64,000 bases of DNA. Origin: Paenibacillus humicus NBRC 102415. GTDB lineage: Bacteria; Bacillota; Bacilli; Paenibacillales; Paenibacillaceae. Position numbers and translations under genes: made by a program. Each line of letters starts with the position of its first letter. Within the stretch, counting starts at the first letter, position 1. The notes beneath the pieces are model-generated. The model was not told where the DNA came from. It searched no databases and worked only from the letters and a program-made list of their open reading frames with translations. The stretch is taken from assembly GCF_004000905.1 (NCBI RefSeq), contig NZ_BIMD01000010.1, positions 60,237-124,236 of the forward strand, given 5' to 3'. Below, piece by piece: positions 1 through 7,700 of this stretch.

Positions 1-31
1 GTCTCCCTCGTTTGACGTCATGCATGGAACA

Positions 32-79
32 AGCCGCATCCTGTCCTCGTTTCGGCGAGGCTTGGATGCGGCTGTTTTT
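32..79 (+). terminator. Rho-independent terminator of an upstream gene
   Basis: A 10-bp perfect inverted repeat (AGCCGCATCC at 32-41, its complement at 64-73) is followed by a T-run. It probably ends a plus-strand gene lying left of the window. Confidence 0.75.
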
Positions 80-175
80 CTACCCGATGCAGCCGCCGTG
101 GGAGCGCCGTCTGCTTGGCCGGTTCATAGGCAAGGCCATCCAAGCATAAGCTGACGGTAAGACAGCGAGGGCGGG

Positions 176-778
176 GTGAGAGCTAGCGTGACGAAGTCCA
201 AGAGACAGCCGGAATCCCATGATTACCGCAACAGGCTTCGATTTCACAACGTCAAGGAGCAGCATCTGACCTTGGGCGAGGTCGCCGAGCGGATGATGAC
301 TTTCATAAGCGAGGATCCGCGGGCGGCGTATCATTTTGCCATCGGGACGGATTCCCAGGTTCATCCAAGCCATACCAAGTTCATTACGGGCCTCGTTCTG
401 AGACGGGTGGGCAAAGGGGCTTGGGCATGCTACCGGCCTTTCGTGCTGAACAGGGAGCTGGCGTCGATCCGCGAGAAGCTGGCCTTCGAGACTTCCCTTT
501 CCCAGGAAATGGCCGCATATTTGGAGGAGCATCGAATCGTGCCGGCGATGGAAGAGCTGATTCTGCCGTACGTCTACCAGGGAGGCGAGCTTCGGACGTT
601 CATCGATATCGATGCCGGCACGGAGCCCTGCCTGAATCCGACCCATCTGTATGTCCAGGAGATGATCGCCCGCGTGGAGACGATCGGCAGCTATGTGCCC
701 CGCGTCAAGCCGGAGGCTTACTGCGCCTCGAGCTATGCGAACCGCTACACCAAACGGCCGGCAAGGATTGTGATGTAA
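176..778 (+). CDS. ykuK: YkuK-family RNase H-fold protein (DUF458)
   Basis: This 200-residue protein resembles Bacillus YkuK, a family annotated as RNase H-like with no firmly established reaction. The conserved core begins near residue 22, with an FAIGTDSQVH motif around residue 59 that looks like the first acidic position of an RNase H fold, and a later TFIDIDAG segment near residue 143. The chosen start is a GTG at 176; a second in-frame GTG at 188 is possible because the first residues are poorly conserved in character. It stands alone between two terminators and points away from dps. A cytoplasmic nucleic-acid role is family-level inference only. Confidence 0.75.
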   Translation: MRASVTKSKRQPESHDYRNRLRFHNVKEQHLTLGEVAERMMTFISEDPRAAYHFAIGTDSQVHPSHTKFITGLVLRRVGKGAWACYRPFVLNRELASIREKLAFETSLSQEMAAYLEEHRIVPAMEELILPYVYQGGELRTFIDIDAGTEPCLNPTHLYVQEMIARVETIGSYVPRVKPEAYCASSYANRYTKRPARIVM

Positions 779-812
779 CCTTCAATAAAAAGAGAAATAG
801 GCAAAAAAGCTC

Positions 813-860
813 AAAAAGGTTCGGAAGCCGCCCTAGGGATGGCTGCGCAAACCTTTTTTT
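813..860. terminator. Bidirectional terminator between ykuK and dps
   Basis: An A-rich/T-rich stem (AAAAAGGTT with AACCTTTTT, and an inner GCC/GGC pair) lies between two convergent genes. It could serve ykuK on the plus strand and dps on the minus strand. Confidence 0.6.
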
Positions 861-936
861 GCAATCTCAACTTTTTTTTCCGATCTCAACTTCGTTTTGC
901 AGCGAAATCCTTCGAGAGGAAGGCAATAAGCCGAGG

Positions 937-1398
937 TTACTCGGCTGCGAAGGCATCCAGCATCCAGACATGTTTCTCCAGCGACGTGTGGATGGCCAGC
1001 AGCATATCGGCTGTCGTTTCGTCCTGACGGCTCTGAGCGGCGGCCATTCCTTCCTTGAGCTCGCCGATCATGCTTCTGAAGTCGGCGGCGACCGACCGGA
1101 CCATGGCGATGGCGGACTCGCTGCCCGCCGCTTCCTCGACGGTGGCCGTCTCGAGATATTCCTTCATGCTCGCAAGCGGCTTGCCTCCGACCGCCAGCAG
1201 CCGTTCGGCGAGCTCGTCGACATGTAAGGCGGCCTCTTCGTAGAGAGCCTGGAACTTTTCGTGCAGGGTGAAAAATTGGGGGCCTTTCACATACCAGTGG
1301 AATTGGTGGAGCTTCACGTACAAAATGCTCCAATTGGCCAGGTGGAGATTCAACACTTGAGACACCGATGGAATGGCAGCAGCGGATGGGGTTGTCAA
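937..1398 (-). CDS. dps: Dps-family ferritin-like DNA/iron protection protein
   Basis: The 153-residue protein has the length and four-helix pattern of Dps/MrgA miniferritins, which oxidise Fe(II) with hydrogen peroxide and store iron in a dodecamer, some also binding DNA. The ferroxidase signature is visible as [20 protein letters not shown] near residues 30-49 (His and Asp/Glu ligands at subunit interfaces), followed by [14 protein letters not shown]. Translation starts at a TTG (1398) placed 8 bases after an AAGGAG site. A near-perfect PerR box lies just upstream, so peroxide induction as for Bacillus mrgA is likely. The gene is monocistronic. Confidence 0.9.
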   Translation of the reverse strand: MTTPSAAAIPSVSQVLNLHLANWSILYVKLHQFHWYVKGPQFFTLHEKFQALYEEAALHVDELAERLLAVGGKPLASMKEYLETATVEEAAGSESAIAMVRSVAADFRSMIGELKEGMAAAQSRQDETTADMLLAIHTSLEKHVWMLDAFAAE

Positions 1399-1415
1399 AG
1401 AAATCAGCTCCTTAT

Positions 1416-1430
1416 TTATAATTATTATTA
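1416..1430 (-). promoter_or_regulatory. PerR box in front of dps
   Basis: TTATAATTATTATTA matches the Bacillus PerR consensus TTATAATNATTATAA at 14 of 15 positions. It lies between AT-rich promoter-like sequence (1435-1460, minus strand) and the dps ribosome binding site, where a bound repressor would block transcription. Dps/MrgA genes are classical PerR targets in Bacillus. Confidence 0.75.
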
Positions 1431-1485
1431 ACTAGTATTAAATATAATATAGTTGAATCCGTCTGTCAACGAAGGCGGCGAAAAC

Positions 1486-1516
1486 CAAAAAAGGCCCCTT
1501 GTCAGGGACCTTTTTT
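1486..1516. terminator. Bidirectional terminator downstream of the MFS exporter
   Basis: An A-run, a stem (AGGCCCCT pairing with AGGGACCT around a short loop) and a T-run read as a terminator from both strands. On the minus strand it follows the exporter gene; it also insulates the dps promoter region. Confidence 0.7.
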
Positions 1517-1567
1517 CGAGTTCTTGTTTTTTTCTTTGCTGTGCTTTGACCTGCATGTGCCCGCCGC

Positions 1568-3097
1568 TTATTCCGTGCGGAGCTCTTGCTTGGGTTCAGG
1601 CTTGCGGCTCATCGTCATGCGCGTGCCCGGCATGAGCAGGACCATGATGACGGCTGCGACAGCCGGGATAAGAGCCCACAGGAAGGTGTGGGAGATGGAA
1701 GTCGCGAGCGCGGCTTCGATTTTGCTCAGCACTTCGGCAGGGATCGCCTTGCGGCCTTCAGGCGTAAGGAACTGCTGGTTGCCCCCGCCTGCCCCGCCGA
1801 TCGGCGCCTTGCCTCCGAACGCGGTTTCCAGCCGCGAGGTGAAGATGTTGCGCTGAATGATGCCGAAGATCGTAATGCCGAGCGTCATGCCGAGGGAGCG
1901 CATGAACGTCGTCGTGGCGGTCGCCGCTCCGCGCTGGCGCATGTCGAAGCCGTCGATGGCGGCCATGTTCAGCACGGAGAAGGAGTAGCCGACGCCGAAG
2001 CCGAGCAGGATCATCTCCAGCGTCACGACGAAGCGGGCCGTATCCGGGCTGATGAAGCCGAGAGAAACGACACCCGCCAGGAAGAAGACGGCCGATATCA
2101 TCATGATGGAGCGGAAGCTCAGCTTGGTCGTCAGGAAGCCGCCTACCTGGCTGCCGACGACGGAGCCGATCATCATCGGCATGAGCAGCAGGCCGGAGTT
2201 GGTCGCCGAGCCGCCGTACACGCCCTGGATGAAGATCGGAATATAGATCGTGGCGATGATGAAAGTCGAGCCGTAGAACAAGGAGGTCAGCACGCTGCTC
2301 GCGAACAGCCGCTTGCGGAACATTTTGAACGAGATGATCGGCTCGGCGACTTTCGTTTCCGTATACAGGAACACCGCCAGCAGCACGACGAACCCGCCGA
2401 ACAGGCCGAGAATCATGCCGGAATCCCAAGCGTACTTCTGGCCGCCCAGCTCCAGGGCGAACATGAGGCAGACGATGGCTCCGACGAGAGTGAACGCGCC
2501 GACCCAGTCGATGCGCTGCTTGGAATGGGAGAGGGATTCCTTGTAATAGGTCCCGATGAAGAACAGGGCGAGAATGCCGAGCGGGATATTGATGTAGAAC
2601 ACCCACTCCCAGCCGATATGGTCGGTAATGACCGCGCCGAGCAGCGGCCCGAAGATGCTGGAGATGCCGAATACGGCTCCGAACAGGCCGGACATCTTGC
2701 CGCGCTTCTCCGGAGGGAAAATATCGAATACGATCGTGAACGCGATCGGCATGAGAGCTCCGCCGCCGATGCCCTGGATGGCCCGGTACACGCTCAGCTG
2801 GGTAATGCTGCCGGCCGTGCCGCACAACGCGGAGCCGATCAGGAACACGATGATGCCGAAAATGAAAAACCGCTTGCGGCCGTACATGTCCGACAGCTTG
2901 CCGAAAATCGGCGTGCCTGCCATGAGGGCGATCATATAAGCGGATGTCACCCATACGAGCTGGTCGTACCCGCCGAGATCATCGACGATCCGCCCCATGG
3001 CGGTAGCGACGATCGTGTTGTCCATGGCTGACATCAGAATGGCCAGCATAAGGCCGGCTACGACGAATCGGGTCTGGCGAGCGCCTTTCTCCGACAT
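1568..3097 (-). CDS. MFS drug exporter, DHA2 (EmrB/QacA) family
   Basis: A 509-residue protein with about 14 hydrophobic helices, typical of DHA2 proton-drug antiporters in the cytoplasmic membrane. Visible family motifs are the helix 1 motif LMSAMDNTIVATAM (the MDxTIVxxA pattern), the loop 2-3 motif GKLSDMYGRKR and the antiporter motif YRAIQGIGGGALMP. A glycine-rich loop (GGAGGG) lies between the last two helices. I chose ATG 3097 rather than an upstream in-frame ATG because AAGGAGTG stands 8-9 bases before it. The promoter carries a long dyad (separate entry), pointing to a local repressor that is not encoded next door. The substrate cannot be read from sequence. Confidence 0.88.
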   Translation of the reverse strand: MSEKGARQTRFVVAGLMLAILMSAMDNTIVATAMGRIVDDLGGYDQLVWVTSAYMIALMAGTPIFGKLSDMYGRKRFFIFGIIVFLIGSALCGTAGSITQLSVYRAIQGIGGGALMPIAFTIVFDIFPPEKRGKMSGLFGAVFGISSIFGPLLGAVITDHIGWEWVFYINIPLGILALFFIGTYYKESLSHSKQRIDWVGAFTLVGAIVCLMFALELGGQKYAWDSGMILGLFGGFVVLLAVFLYTETKVAEPIISFKMFRKRLFASSVLTSLFYGSTFIIATIYIPIFIQGVYGGSATNSGLLLMPMMIGSVVGSQVGGFLTTKLSFRSIMMISAVFFLAGVVSLGFISPDTARFVVTLEMILLGFGVGYSFSVLNMAAIDGFDMRQRGAATATTTFMRSLGMTLGITIFGIIQRNIFTSRLETAFGGKAPIGGAGGGNQQFLTPEGRKAIPAEVLSKIEAALATSISHTFLWALIPAVAAVIMVLLMPGTRMTMSRKPEPKQELRTE

Positions 3098-3140
3098 GGA
3101 ATTCACTCCTTCTTTCTCCTGCAAATTAAGATCCATTCTT

Positions 3141-3168
3141 ATTATATTCAAATTTGAGTATAAGACAA
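3141..3168 (-). promoter_or_regulatory. SigA-type promoter with a 22-bp operator dyad in the spacer
   Basis: On the minus strand, TTGTCT (3163-3168) and TATAAT (3141-3146) are separated by 16 bases. Positions 3142-3163 form an 11+11 inverted repeat with a single mismatched pair, centred on TCAAATTTGA and covering the whole spacer. Such placement is typical of TetR/MarR repressors of efflux genes. Confidence 0.75.
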
Positions 3169-3654
3169 CGAATTTGTTTTAGGGCTGAATCATTCCAAAG
3201 AAAGCCGAACAGGATGGATTCTTTCGAGCTGCGGTCGAAGGTGCAAAAGAAACAAGGAACAGATCGATTCCTTCCGGATGACGGACATCGGGTTCCAAGG
3301 GAAGCTCGCTGTGGCTGGAATGGTTATTCCCGCCGTCGTATGGATACAGTATACAAATGCCTGTCCTTCAAGGAAGCGGGCCTGCTTCCCATGCCGCCGG
3401 AACGTCTCCGCCATGCCGATTATCCGCCTTTGTCTGCCGATGCTTAAATTTTCGGTTGTGATCATGCGGAACGCCCCGATGCATATACCTGAATGGTGCC
3501 CCTTGGCGGCCCTCTCATACGTCCGCTGGCGCCTTTCGACAAGAATTGGTAAACTGGAAGCAACGGAATTGGAACTGAACGACTCATTTACATATCGCAT
3601 TTTGTCGGCCGGATCCGGCCATGTTTCTATCATGACGAAGGAGTTGGACCCCAC
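3169..3654. other. Intergenic region between the exporter promoter and galU
   Basis: About 490 bases with no convincing gene. The open frame at 3278-3658 on the plus strand lacks a ribosome binding site and coding character. The galU ribosome binding site (GAAGGAG) is at its right end. Confidence 0.5.
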
Positions 3655-4530
3655 TTGACTCATATCCGCAAAGCGATCATCCCTGCAGGAGGCCTCGGTA
3701 CCCGTTTCCTGCCCGCAACAAAAGCCCAGCCCAAGGAAATGATGCCGCTCATCGACAAGCCGGCCATTCAATATATCGTGGAAGAAGCCGCCGCATCCGG
3801 CATCGAGAGCATCATGATCGTCAGCGGCCGCAGCAAGCGCGCGATCGAAGACCACTTCGACAAATCGGTCGAGCTGGAGAACGAGCTGGAAGCAAGAGGC
3901 GACGAGGAGACGCTGAAGGTCGTCCGCAGCATTTCCAAGCTGGCCGACATCGTCTACGTCCGCCAGCGGGAGCCGCTTGGCCTCGGCCATGCGGTGCTTT
4001 GCGCCCGCAGCTTCATCGGCAACGAGCCTTTTGCGGTGCTGCTCGGCGACGACATTCTGCGCTCGCCGCAGCCATGCCTGGGCGAGATGATGAACTTCTA
4101 CCGGGAAACCGGATCTTCGGTCGTCTCGGTCATGGAAGTCCCGTGGGATCAGACCCACAAATACGGCATCGCGGATCTGGAAGGCGAAGGCATGTTCCCC
4201 CGCATCCGGAACCTGGTGGAGAAGCCGGCTCCCGGCGAAGCGCCGTCCAATTGGGCTGTCGTCGGGCGCTACGTGCTCGACCCTGCCGTATTCCGCCTGC
4301 TCGAAAGAGCGGAGCCGGGCAAGAACGGCGAGATCCAGCTGACGGACAGCTTGCAGAAGCTGAATTCCGTGCTGCCGATGCATGCCTTTAAATTCCAGGG
4401 ACGCCGGCATGACGTCGGTGATAAGCTGGGATTTGTACAGGCGACGATCGACATGGCGCTGGAACGCGAGGATCTGTCTCAGGCGGTACGGGATTATATG
4501 AGAAGCAAGCTGGAGACGGAGTTGCTTTAG
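3655..4530 (+). CDS. galU: UTP-glucose-1-phosphate uridylyltransferase
   Basis: GalU/GtaB makes UDP-glucose from UTP and glucose-1-phosphate for glycolipid, teichoic acid and exopolysaccharide synthesis in the cytosol. The nucleotide-binding signature AGGLGTRFLPATKAQPKEM is at residues 11-29, LLGDDIL near residue 124 carries the Mg-binding Asp, and VEKP near 187 and GEIQLTD near 223 are family motifs. Length (291) matches Bacillus GtaB. The start is a TTG with AAGGAG about 10 bases upstream. A terminator follows directly, so the gene is probably transcribed alone. Confidence 0.95.
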   Translation: MTHIRKAIIPAGGLGTRFLPATKAQPKEMMPLIDKPAIQYIVEEAAASGIESIMIVSGRSKRAIEDHFDKSVELENELEARGDEETLKVVRSISKLADIVYVRQREPLGLGHAVLCARSFIGNEPFAVLLGDDILRSPQPCLGEMMNFYRETGSSVVSVMEVPWDQTHKYGIADLEGEGMFPRIRNLVEKPAPGEAPSNWAVVGRYVLDPAVFRLLERAEPGKNGEIQLTDSLQKLNSVLPMHAFKFQGRRHDVGDKLGFVQATIDMALEREDLSQAVRDYMRSKLETELL

Positions 4531-4564
4531 GTTTGCGCTAGCAGGGGCAGTCATCCGAATCATG

Positions 4565-4603
4565 AACCGTCCGGGGCACAGGAATTTGTCTGGGCGGTTT
4601 TTT
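4565..4603 (+). terminator. Rho-independent terminator after galU
   Basis: AACCGTCC pairs with GGGCGGTT (one G-T pair) around a 23-base loop and is followed by six T. Confidence 0.7.
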
Positions 4604-4692
4604 GGTTTTTGATTGCTTTTCCGTGACTTCATCCGTTAGTAATAGATAGAGAAACCGATAGGAACAGGTTAACATGGTGGAGGCTTGGGAAG

Positions 4693-6090
4693 ATGAGCAG
4701 GGAAACCAGTGAAGGAGAGCGCGGCCGGGTAGTGCGGACGGCATGTCCTTATTGCGGTTTTGCGACGATGGACGACGAAGCTTCGTTCTGCAGCCGCTGC
4801 GGCAAGCCGCTCCATACGGCGGCCATTTTGGCGCGCCGCCTCGAACGGGCGGAATGGCTGGAAAAAATCAAGGATGTCGGCGCCGGGTCAAGCGCGCAGC
4901 CGCTTCAGGACCGCGAAGCCCAGGAAATATGGAACCGCATGTCGCGCGATGGCGAGTCCGGCCGCAAGGCGGATGGAGGAGGCGGGCAGGCGGAGCGGTC
5001 CCGGGCTGAACGTCCTGCCATCGCTGCGGAGGGCGCACCGGCGACAGGCTACTTCCGGCTATGGATGCTGCCGGCTGCTGCTTTGCTGATCAGCTGTCTG
5101 GCCGTGCTTGCCGTCTTCGTCCATGACGGGAATGTCAATGCCAAGGTGCGTTCCTGGCATGTACAGGCGGAAAAGGAAGCCAAGGCGGGGCAGTACCGGA
5201 ATGCCGAGCAGCTGCTCGAGCTCGCGGCGGCTTCCCGGCCCGGCAATCCCGGCATTGCCAAGGATATCGACATCGTCCGTCAGGCGGCCAAGCTCGACGA
5301 TGACATCAAGGCGGCGGGGCTGCTGCTCGACCAGGGCAGCCTGGAGAAGGCGGAAAGCGGGCTGCGCCAAGCGCAGGCGACGCTGAGCAGCCGCCACGAG
5401 GAGCTGTTCGATCCGATCCGCGACAAGCTGGCGGGAGCGGGGGCAAGGCTGGCCGTGCAGCAAGTGTCGAGCGAGCTGGACGGTCTGGGAACGATCCGGG
5501 AAATGGCGGAGAGGCTCCAGAGGCTGCGCGGACTCCAGGCTCCCGGGGCGCCTGAGCTGCGTCAGCGCATTTTGGACAGCATGGTCCAAATGGGCATCAA
5601 CCAGGCGCAGCAGCTGCTGAGGAAGAAGGACTTCTCTGCCGCCCGCGCCGCTGTGGACGAGACGGTCAGCCATGCGGGGAACACGTCGAAGCTTCAAGAT
5701 ATGTCTGCCCGGATCGACAAAGAGAAGGAAGAATACGAGGAGCAGGAGCGCAAGCGGCTGAATGCGGCCATGCAGATGGCCAATCTGGAGCAGCGGCAAA
5801 ATCAGACGGATGCATTCGACATCGTCGAGCTGAACGCTTCCATAGGCGAGGAAGGCAGCGCCGTCATTACCGGCCGGCTGAAGAGCAAGGCGACCCGGGG
5901 CATCCGCGCCATCCGGCTCTTCTATGTCCTCAAGGATGCGGAAGGGGTGCAGGTCGGCTCCGGCACGATATCCGTTTCGAGCGGAGGGGTCATCGAGCCG
6001 GGAGGAAGCGCCGCCTTCACCGAAAAGAACGCTTCGGTCAAGAGCGAGGCGTCCGTAGCGATTACTAGCGCGACTTGGTATATCGATTAA
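4693..6090 (+). CDS. Zinc-ribbon membrane protein with a helical repeat region
   Basis: The 465-residue protein starts with a zinc ribbon (Cys18, Cys21, Cys33, Cys36 in CPYC and CSRC pairs), then a polar Gly/Arg-rich linker, one transmembrane helix at about 119-143, and a long helical segment (150-395) with TPR-like Ala/Leu periodicity and a charged coiled coil near 345-370. The C-terminal 80 residues look like a beta-sandwich (FxxK/NEAT-unrelated, DUF-type) domain. This layout suggests a cytoplasmic zinc ribbon and an extracytoplasmic sensor or scaffold part. An HtrA-like protease gene begins 32 bases downstream, so the two may act together at the membrane. No specific function is known to me. 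Confidence 0.7.
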   Translation: MSRETSEGERGRVVRTACPYCGFATMDDEASFCSRCGKPLHTAAILARRLERAEWLEKIKDVGAGSSAQPLQDREAQEIWNRMSRDGESGRKADGGGGQAERSRAERPAIAAEGAPATGYFRLWMLPAAALLISCLAVLAVFVHDGNVNAKVRSWHVQAEKEAKAGQYRNAEQLLELAAASRPGNPGIAKDIDIVRQAAKLDDDIKAAGLLLDQGSLEKAESGLRQAQATLSSRHEELFDPIRDKLAGAGARLAVQQVSSELDGLGTIREMAERLQRLRGLQAPGAPELRQRILDSMVQMGINQAQQLLRKKDFSAARAAVDETVSHAGNTSKLQDMSARIDKEKEEYEEQERKRLNAAMQMANLEQRQNQTDAFDIVELNASIGEEGSAVITGRLKSKATRGIRAIRLFYVLKDAEGVQVGSGTISVSSGGVIEPGGSAAFTEKNASVKSEASVAITSATWYID

Positions 6091-6122
6091 GCGTCGCGAG
6101 AAATAAGAAAGGAGGGACCGCC

Positions 6123-7268
6123 ATGAGGCTGACGAAGCCACTTGCGGCCGCTGCGGCGGCAGCCGTTCTGCTTGCGGGAGCGGGGACGGCCTTGGCGCTG
6201 CACGGGTACATTCCCCGCCAGATGGGCATGGAGCCGCTGCTCGCGGTTTCGCCGCCGGAGGGTACGGCTGCAGGCAACGCAGCCGCGCTGAAGGACATTA
6301 TTTTCCGCATCCAGAAAAAAGTCGTCACCATCCAGAGCGAAAGCGGCCTCGGATCCGGCTTTCTGTACAACGCCAAGGGAGATATAATCACCAACGCCCA
6401 CGTCGTAGCGGGATCGAGAACGGTGAGAGTGACGACTTCCGATGCCCGCGAGCTGACGGGGGAGGTGATCGGCATCGGCACGGATACCGATATTGCCGTC
6501 GTGCGCGTGCCCGATCTGGAGGGAACGGAGCCGCTGCGCCTGGAGCGCAGCGGGCGGGTGGAGGTCGGGGATGCCATCATGGCCGTCGGCAGCCCGCTCG
6601 GATTGCAGAATACCGTAACTCCGGGCATCATCAGCGGGCTGGGACGCACGTTCTCGATGAAGCCGTACACGTACCGGAACATGTACCAGATTTCGGCCGC
6701 GATCGCTCCCGGCAACAGCGGCGGGCCGCTCATCGACCAGCGGACGGGAATGGTGCTCGGCATCAACTCGGCGGAAATGCAGGACGGAGAAATCGGGTTC
6801 AGCATTCCGATCTCCGATATTCTGTCCGCGGCCGAGGGATGGTCGCAGACACCGATGAAGGAGCTGCCCGGCGTTCCGGGGAGCGCGACCAACGCCCTGA
6901 CCGGCAAGAAATCCATTACGGACTACGCCGGTTATCTTGTGTCCCGCTTCTACGAGAGCCTCAGCAACGGCGATTACGTCTATGCGTATTCGCTGCTGGG
7001 AATCAACTGGAAGAAGCAGGATCCTTACGAGGATTTCCGCCGTGGCTACCTGCCGACCAAAAATGTCGTCATCAAAAGCCTCAAGGTCGACAAGGACGGG
7101 GAGCGATCCGCCGTGGTCAAGGCCGTCATTACGGCCGAAGAGCATGGCCAGGACGGCAAGACGTCCGTCCGCAGCTTCGAGGTTTCCTACGAGGTCGGAT
7201 ACGAGAACGATCAGCTCAAGCTGATCAGCGGCAAGGGCAAGGAGCTGGGGACCGCAGACGGGGAATAG
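6123..7268 (+). CDS. HtrA-like membrane-anchored trypsin-fold serine protease, no PDZ domain
   Basis: A 381-residue protein with an N-terminal hydrophobic segment (residues 7-26) that serves as signal peptide or anchor. The protease domain shows the catalytic triad His93 (TNAHVV), Asp123 (DTDIAVV) and Ser199 (GNSGGP). Residues after about 250 form a separate domain with an NTF2-like look instead of the PDZ domain of true HtrA. I chose ATG 6123 because AGGAGGG is ideally placed; an earlier in-frame start would overlap the upstream gene. Probably co-transcribed with the zinc-ribbon gene. Likely role is extracytoplasmic protein quality control or signalling; target unknown. Confidence 0.85.
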   Translation: MRLTKPLAAAAAAAVLLAGAGTALALHGYIPRQMGMEPLLAVSPPEGTAAGNAAALKDIIFRIQKKVVTIQSESGLGSGFLYNAKGDIITNAHVVAGSRTVRVTTSDARELTGEVIGIGTDTDIAVVRVPDLEGTEPLRLERSGRVEVGDAIMAVGSPLGLQNTVTPGIISGLGRTFSMKPYTYRNMYQISAAIAPGNSGGPLIDQRTGMVLGINSAEMQDGEIGFSIPISDILSAAEGWSQTPMKELPGVPGSATNALTGKKSITDYAGYLVSRFYESLSNGDYVYAYSLLGINWKKQDPYEDFRRGYLPTKNVVIKSLKVDKDGERSAVVKAVITAEEHGQDGKTSVRSFEVSYEVGYENDQLKLISGKGKELGTADGE

Positions 7269-7608
7269 GCTCGCGGAGCTTCTCGGCTATGGCCCAAGCG
7301 GCTGGAACTCTTAGCGGGGCAGTCCATAACGGGCTCTCTGCTTAGCTGGCTGAACGTTTGAGCGGACAAGGCTGGGAAAACGTGCAGGATCAGAGTATAG
7401 GCGCGGAGAGGTCGAACGGTAAGGCTGGGAAACCGCTTGGAGCAGGGTGTATGGCGCAGAGCGGTCGAACGGGCGGGGACTGGACAAGTCCAAGGCAGTT
7501 GCAGAGCTGGACGCGGTGTCCTGCGCTGCGGCTGCCTTTTTTTCAAGGCTTGCCGTTCACGAGGAAGCGCCGCCCTCATCGCTTCCCCCTTAGAAGCAGA
7601 GGCAATCC
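7269..7608. other. Non-coding stretch with a degenerate 53-bp tandem repeat
   Basis: About 340 bases between the protease gene and the htpG promoter without a plausible gene. It holds two tandem copies of a 53-base unit (7368-7420 and 7421-7473), identical over AAGGCTGGGAAA at the start and GGTCGAACGG at the end, but diverged in the middle. Confidence 0.5.
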
Positions 7609-7638
7609 TTGACAAGCCAATTTGCGGAGTGGTATATA
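7609..7638 (+). promoter_or_regulatory. SigA promoter of htpG
   Basis: TTGACA at 7609-7614 and TATATA at 7633-7638 are 18 bases apart; the CIRCE operator begins 6 bases after the -10 box. Confidence 0.75.
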
Positions 7639-7643
7639 AAGTT

Positions 7644-7670
7644 TTAGCACTCTTCATTTCCGAGTGCTAA
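7644..7670 (+). promoter_or_regulatory. CIRCE element (HrcA operator) in front of htpG
   Basis: TTAGCACTC, nine bases, GAGTGCTAA: a perfect match to the consensus CIRCE inverted repeat. It lies at the expected transcription start of htpG, so HrcA repression is strongly suggested. Confidence 0.95.
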
Positions 7671-7700
7671 TCTACCCGATCCAAGAGGAGAGATTTCAAA

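Noticed and set aside
2052..3031. Several plus-strand frames across the MFS exporter gene
   Set aside because: Their composition (Arg/His/Glu-rich or repetitive) is that of antisense to hydrophobic helices.
3278..3658. Possible 126-residue gene upstream of galU
   Set aside because: No Shine-Dalgarno site, no coding character, and it overlaps the galU ribosome binding site and start.
3190..4632. A 480-codon minus-strand frame opposite galU
   Set aside because: No recognisable motifs or ribosome binding site; galU on the plus strand explains the coding potential.
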